Positions 61,470-64,000 of a stretch of 64,000 bases of DNA are shown here, in pieces. The stretch comes from Paenibacillus sp. LS1 (lineage in GTDB: Bacteria > Bacillota > Bacilli > Paenibacillales > Paenibacillaceae). Location of the stretch: the NCBI RefSeq assembly GCF_026013365.1, contig NZ_JAPDOE010000001.1, positions 1,612,001 through 1,676,000 of the forward strand. Reading direction: 5' to 3'. Made by a program: the position numbers and the translations under genes. How positions within the stretch are numbered: position 1 is the first letter of the stretch; each line of letters opens with the position of its first letter. Under the pieces are notes generated by a model. It had not been told where the DNA came from, did no database searches, and saw only the letters and a program-made list of their open reading frames with translations.

Positions 61470-64000
61470 TCACTTAACTCCAACCAGCTTGTATCGAACA
61501 TCAATCTTCCCATCTTTCACTCTCATCTGAACCTCACCCATCTGATCCGTCCGATAAATATCTGACCCGGTAGCCTCCAGACGTTCCATCACTCCCGGAT
61601 TGGGATGCCCATATGTGTTGTTAACACCGGCAGATATCACGGCAGTTCTGGCGTTCCAGTATTGGAGCCAAGCTTCGGTGGACGACGTTTTACTTCCATG
61701 ATGAGCGACCTTTAGAACGTCAATGGATACAGACGTCGCCGCTGAAGCATCATTTGAATCAACCTGCAACAGGCCTGTAAGTATCCTTTGTACAACTCCC
61801 TCTGTAACTCCAAGATTTGCACCTTTCTGTTCAAACCGGGCAGTCAATGAGCCGTCCTGAATCATATAGAGCAGGTCCTGTTCGGCTGCTGCATCCATAT
61901 CCCCAGTAAACAACATGGACGTGCCAGCCATGTCCAGCAAAAAGACAACGGAATCATGATTTTGGTGTTCAGACACAGGCAAATTGCCTGAAGCTTCTAC
62001 TTCCATGTGTGCCAGATCTGGAGCTATAAAGTGTAAACTCGTCTCCTTATCAGCCTTATAGGACATGCCCTGCTGAATGGCGTATAGAGGAATGTTCCGT
62101 TCCATGGCTGTGTCCAGTAATTTATCAAAGTTTTCTTTACCACTGGTTGTGCCATTAAACATGAAACGTTTAACCGGAATCTGTTCCAGCACAGCCTGTA
62201 GTCCTCCGGCATGATCCTGATCGGCATGAGTTACAATGACAGCGTCCAGTTGATGGATGCCTCTCTTTTTCAATAAAGGAACAACCACCTTGGCTCCTAC
62301 CTCATACGGATCACGTCTTGTTTTCCAAGATTGTTCGGTGTTCCCGAAGTTAACCGTTCCCCCACCATCCACCAAAATATGTTTTCCTTCCGGGGTTGTA
62401 ATCAACGCACTGTCTCCTTGCCCAATATCCAAAAACTGCACGATGCCAGCTCCAGCAGGCTTCGGAGTCTGGTATGCCCACCACAATCCAGCAAAAAAGC
62501 TGAGCGCGAGCAACCCACACAACCATTGCTGAACTTTACTCATTCGCTCATGTGCATAATAACCTGCACCTCGTGCGGTAAATGCACTTGTATACTCCGG
62601 CCAGGCAATACTGGCTCCTAATGTCGTTAATGAAGTATCTTTTCCATCTACACGCTTCTTACCTTGATCCTGTGCCACGGTAGACATTGAAGAGCGAATG
62701 CCCACATTTCCGATTGCAACAGAAGGTTGTCGCCTCACAAGAGGAGCCGTATCCTCCTCAATAAACGTTGTTTCACGTTGCTCACCATTTCCACGATGCA
62801 ACAGGTAGAGTAAGGCATACAACACAGCATAGTATGCGGCAATCCATAACAAGGAAGGTGTCGCCCAGATCAGCACAAAACCTGGCAGGCTGTTCATCCA
62901 CTCCACGCTTACAAATGTCAGTTGGTTCAGTTGAATCGCAATCCATGCGAGAGGTCTCGCCAAGGGAATCCATATGAATGACAATAGCATGGCGACCGTC
63001 CCAAGAGGCAGTACAATGGCACTGATCAAAGAAACCAGCAGAAAGTTAGCTACAAATGAGAGCAGTGAGAACTGGTTGAAATACAGAATGGTTACTGGGA
63101 ACGAAATCAGCTGAGCGGTCACCGTAACCGATGCTGTTGCGGCAAGAGATTTCGGCCAACTGCTGAACAGTCGATTAATCAATGACATATAGATCATCAA
63201 ACCTGCGGTCACGAGAAAGGATAACTGAAAGCTGACGCTCAGCAAAAAGTACGGGTCCCACCACATCATCAGTAATGCCGCTGCACTTATCATCTGAAGG
63301 CCGTCTCTCGCGAGACCACGACGTGCCATATACAAACCAATCATGGACATAATTCCTGCCCGAATCACCGAAGGTGAACCACCGGATAGCAGTACATAAG
63401 CTGGCACCAGGATCAATACAATCGTGAGTGCCGTCTCTCTGGTAAGCCTTAGCCAAGATAGAATAAGAAGCAGCGAAGCTACATATACAGCGACATGGGT
63501 TCCGGAGATTGCCAGAATATGCGTTAAACCCAGTTGTGAAAACTGACCATAGGTGCCTGGATCGATATCATTAGCCATCCCGATAATAAGACCCTTCATA
63601 TATCCTGCATGAGGCTCAGGAAATAACTGCTCGACCGCTGACCCCAACGTATGCCTCGTCCAATCCGTCCATCGTAGTACGTTAAATTGTCCAAACCCTT
63701 CAGGGGGAGCTGCTGTTACTGAACTGGCTCCCTTCACTTTGAACAACCAGTGGATATGCAATGTTCGCAAATAACTGCGATAATCAAACCCGCCAAAGTT
63801 CCTGGCTTCACCGGGAAGGGCAAAAGAACCATTAAGCGTGATTGAATCGCCCCTCTTCCAACCTGCTGCTACTTGCTGTTCCTCTTCCTCCATCAGTCTG
63901 ACTTGCACCATTAATTGTTCATCTATTTTGAATGCAGCTGATGTTGCCAGATCTGTATCTGCTGATGAATCCGATATGGGCAATATTGAAGACATCTGTA
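61470..64000 (-). CDS. comEC: competence protein ComEC/Rec2 (N-terminus cut by window edge)
   Basis: Membrane channel for DNA uptake in competence. The C-terminal 840 or so residues are present, and the frame stays open to the window edge, so the ATG at 63995 is probably internal. An OB-like segment is followed by the Competence domain with THILAISGTHVAVYVASLLL and about ten membrane helices (about 130-390). A loop of about 95 residues follows, then a metallo-beta-lactamase-type domain with FLDIGQGDSALITTPEG, VDGGG, THADQDHAGG and KVAHHGSKTSS. In Bacillus holA follows directly. Here the accessory block intervenes. Confidence 0.96.
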   Translation of the reverse strand, partial: QMSSILPISDSSADTDLATSAAFKIDEQLMVQVRLMEEEEQQVAAGWKRGDSITLNGSFALPGEARNFGGFDYRSYLRTLHIHWLFKVKGASSVTAAPPEGFGQFNVLRWTDWTRHTLGSAVEQLFPEPHAGYMKGLIIGMANDIDPGTYGQFSQLGLTHILAISGTHVAVYVASLLLILSWLRLTRETALTIVLILVPAYVLLSGGSPSVIRAGIMSMIGLYMARRGLARDGLQMISAAALLMMWWDPYFLLSVSFQLSFLVTAGLMIYMSLINRLFSSWPKSLAATASVTVTAQLISFPVTILYFNQFSLLSFVANFLLVSLISAIVLPLGTVAMLLSFIWIPLARPLAWIAIQLNQLTFVSVEWMNSLPGFVLIWATPSLLWIAAYYAVLYALLYLLHRGNGEQRETTFIEEDTAPLVRRQPSVAIGNVGIRSSMSTVAQDQGKKRVDGKDTSLTTLGASIAWPEYTSAFTARGAGYYAHERMSKVQQWLCGLLALSFFAGLWWAYQTPKPAGAGIVQFLDIGQGDSALITTPEGKHILVDGGGTVNFGNTEQSWKTRRDPYEVGAKVVVPLLKKRGIHQLDAVIVTHADQDHAGGLQAVLEQIPVKRFMFNGTTSGKENFDKLLDTAMERNIPLYAIQQGMSYKADKETSLHFIAPDLAHMEVEASGNLPVSEHQNHDSVVFLLDMAGTSMLFTGDMDAAAEQDLLYMIQDGSLTARFEQKGANLGVTEGVVQRILTGLLQVDSNDASAATSVSIDVLKVAHHGSKTSSTEAWLQYWNARTAVISAGVNNTYGHPNPGVMERLEATGSDIYRTDQMGEVQMRVKDGKIDVRYKLVGVK

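Overview
The window is a chromosomal segment of a spore-forming, moderate-GC Firmicute, most likely Paenibacillus. The evidence is the gene order glyS-glyQ-recO-yqzL-era-cdd-dgkA-ybeY-pgpH-phoH-yqfD-yqfC...floA-nfeD-yqeY-rpsU...mtaB-rsmE-prmA...dnaJ-dnaK-grpE-hrcA...hemW-lepA-yqxA-spoIIP-gpr-rpsT-holA...comEC, which is the Bacillales backbone around dnaK. It also carries sporulation genes (yqfC, yqfD, spoIIP, gpr), glycine T-box control, a CIRCE operator and a two-subunit glycyl-tRNA synthetase. Nearly all genes lie on the minus strand. No tRNA, rRNA, insertion sequence, prophage or CRISPR array was seen.

Layout. 1-4.9 kb: glyQS with its T-box leader, then recO, yqzL, era, cdd, dgkA. 4.9-13.6 kb: ybeY, the c-di-AMP phosphodiesterase pgpH, phoH, the sporulation pair yqfD/yqfC, a small membrane protein, and floA/nfeD behind tandem sigma-A and sigma-W-type promoters. 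13.7-14.9 kb: yqeY, rpsU and a HIT protein. 15.2-18 kb: a plus-strand methionine-to-cysteine operon (yrrT-mccA-mccB). 18.2-31.6 kb: recombination and repair genes addB-addA-sbcD-sbcC. 31.7-40.3 kb: an rRNA methyltransferase, a Na/Pi-type transporter, a Nudix protein, mtaB, rsmE, a site-2-type protease, prmA, and two distant paralogues of unknown function around an overlooked small YfhD-like gene. 40.5-45.5 kb: the CIRCE-controlled hrcA-grpE-dnaK-dnaJ operon. 45.6-54.2 kb: a GNAT protein, hemW, lepA, yqxA, spoIIP, gpr, rpsT, holA. 54.4-61.3 kb: an accessory block inserted between holA and comEC, with an ECF sigma/anti-sigma pair, an unknown gene, a gene broken by frameshifts, small membrane proteins and a Nudix gene flanked by palindromic repeats. 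61.5 kb to the edge: comEC, incomplete.

The most unusual content is non-coding. (1) Between lepA and hemW lies a cluster of hairpins that share a bulged 22-23 nt core, while the outer stems differ in sequence and still pair. (2) A structured dispersed repeat occurs three times with compensatory base changes in its stem. (3) Three related palindromes (core close to CTAACGTTTCCCGTTAG) delimit a Nudix gene and a 5'-less gene remnant in a cassette-like pattern. (4) A branched, probably three-way-junction terminator follows sbcC. These rest on direct reading of the sequence. Their function is inference.
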